A stretch of DNA of 64,000 bases from the NCBI RefSeq assembly GCF_003675325.1, contig NZ_CP033073.1:4960001-5024000 (forward strand), in the 5' to 3' direction. The translations under genes and the position numbers were made by a program. Source of the stretch: Streptomyces dangxiongensis (GTDB lineage Bacteria; Actinomycetota; Actinomycetes; Streptomycetales; Streptomycetaceae). The notes beneath the pieces were generated by a model, which was not told where the DNA came from, did not search any database, and saw only the letters and a program-made list of their open reading frames with translations. This document shows, piece by piece, positions 63,960 to 64,000 of the stretch; position 1 is the first letter of the stretch, and each line of letters opens with the position of its first letter.

Positions 63960-64000
63960 TCAGGCCCGGAGTCCCGCCTCAGCCAGCAGATACGCCGTCA
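63960..64000 (-). CDS. C-terminal end of a minus-strand gene (partial)
   Basis: Only the last 12 full codons are visible, reading TAYLLAEAGLRA then TGA at 63960-63962. The hydrophobic-helical pattern and the terminator just beyond it support a real gene end. The product cannot be identified. Confidence 0.45.
   Translation of the reverse strand, partial: TAYLLAEAGLRA

Overview
The window is chromosomal DNA from a Streptomyces or a very close relative. It has very high G+C, many GTG and TTG starts, four-base ATGA/GTGA overlaps between genes, an adpA gene with an in-frame TTA codon, a complete desferrioxamine operon with perfect iron boxes, and a cebR-cebEFG-bglC locus. From memory, the core gene order matches the S. 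coelicolor region from about SCO2800 down to SCO2773, with two insertions.

Layout. 1-7.5 kb: a cut-off PAP2 family membrane protein, a histidine phosphatase, a large HTH regulator, small hypotheticals, a spermidine-synthase-like protein and a two-component system. 7.7-15.3 kb: a secreted chitinase and the cello-oligosaccharide uptake locus, with two CebR boxes. 15.5-18 kb: a CBS-domain protein, a DEAD-box helicase and a cold-shock protein. 18.28-23.28 kb: a decayed 5-kb integrative element at the 3' end of tRNA-His, flanked by a 38-bp imperfect repeat of the tRNA end. 23.4-33 kb: orn, adpA, a universal stress protein, glmS, a Tat-exported phosphatase and a GH20 hexosaminidase.

33-47 kb is the exceptional part. 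An alkylation-damage operon (ECF sigma factor, MGMT-Ada fusion, second MGMT, 2OG-Fe(II) oxygenase) lies directly upstream of an N-nitrosourea biosynthetic cluster. The cluster has a PRMT-like arginine methyltransferase (SznE type), a fused diiron/cupin enzyme (SznF type, with every published metal ligand at the same residue number), a Rieske protein, two ATP-grasp ligases, an alpha/beta hydrolase, MFS and LysE exporters, and a large XRE-SARP-NB-ARC regulator. I read this as a streptozotocin-type pathway with its own DNA-repair self-protection, inserted between the hexosaminidase and desD. The function of the genes after SznF and the resistance role of the repair operon are inferences.

47.2-54.4 kb: desferrioxamine biosynthesis and uptake (desD, C, B, A, F, E, all on the minus strand) under two DmdR-type iron boxes. 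54.5-63.3 kb: leucine/isovalerate catabolism (acyl-CoA dehydrogenase, HMG-CoA lyase, methylcrotonyl-CoA carboxylase-type subunits) with a divergent TetR gene and paired operators, then a second acyl-CoA dehydrogenase and a TesB thioesterase. The window ends with a small His/Asn/Asp-rich secreted protein and the last codons of a minus-strand gene.
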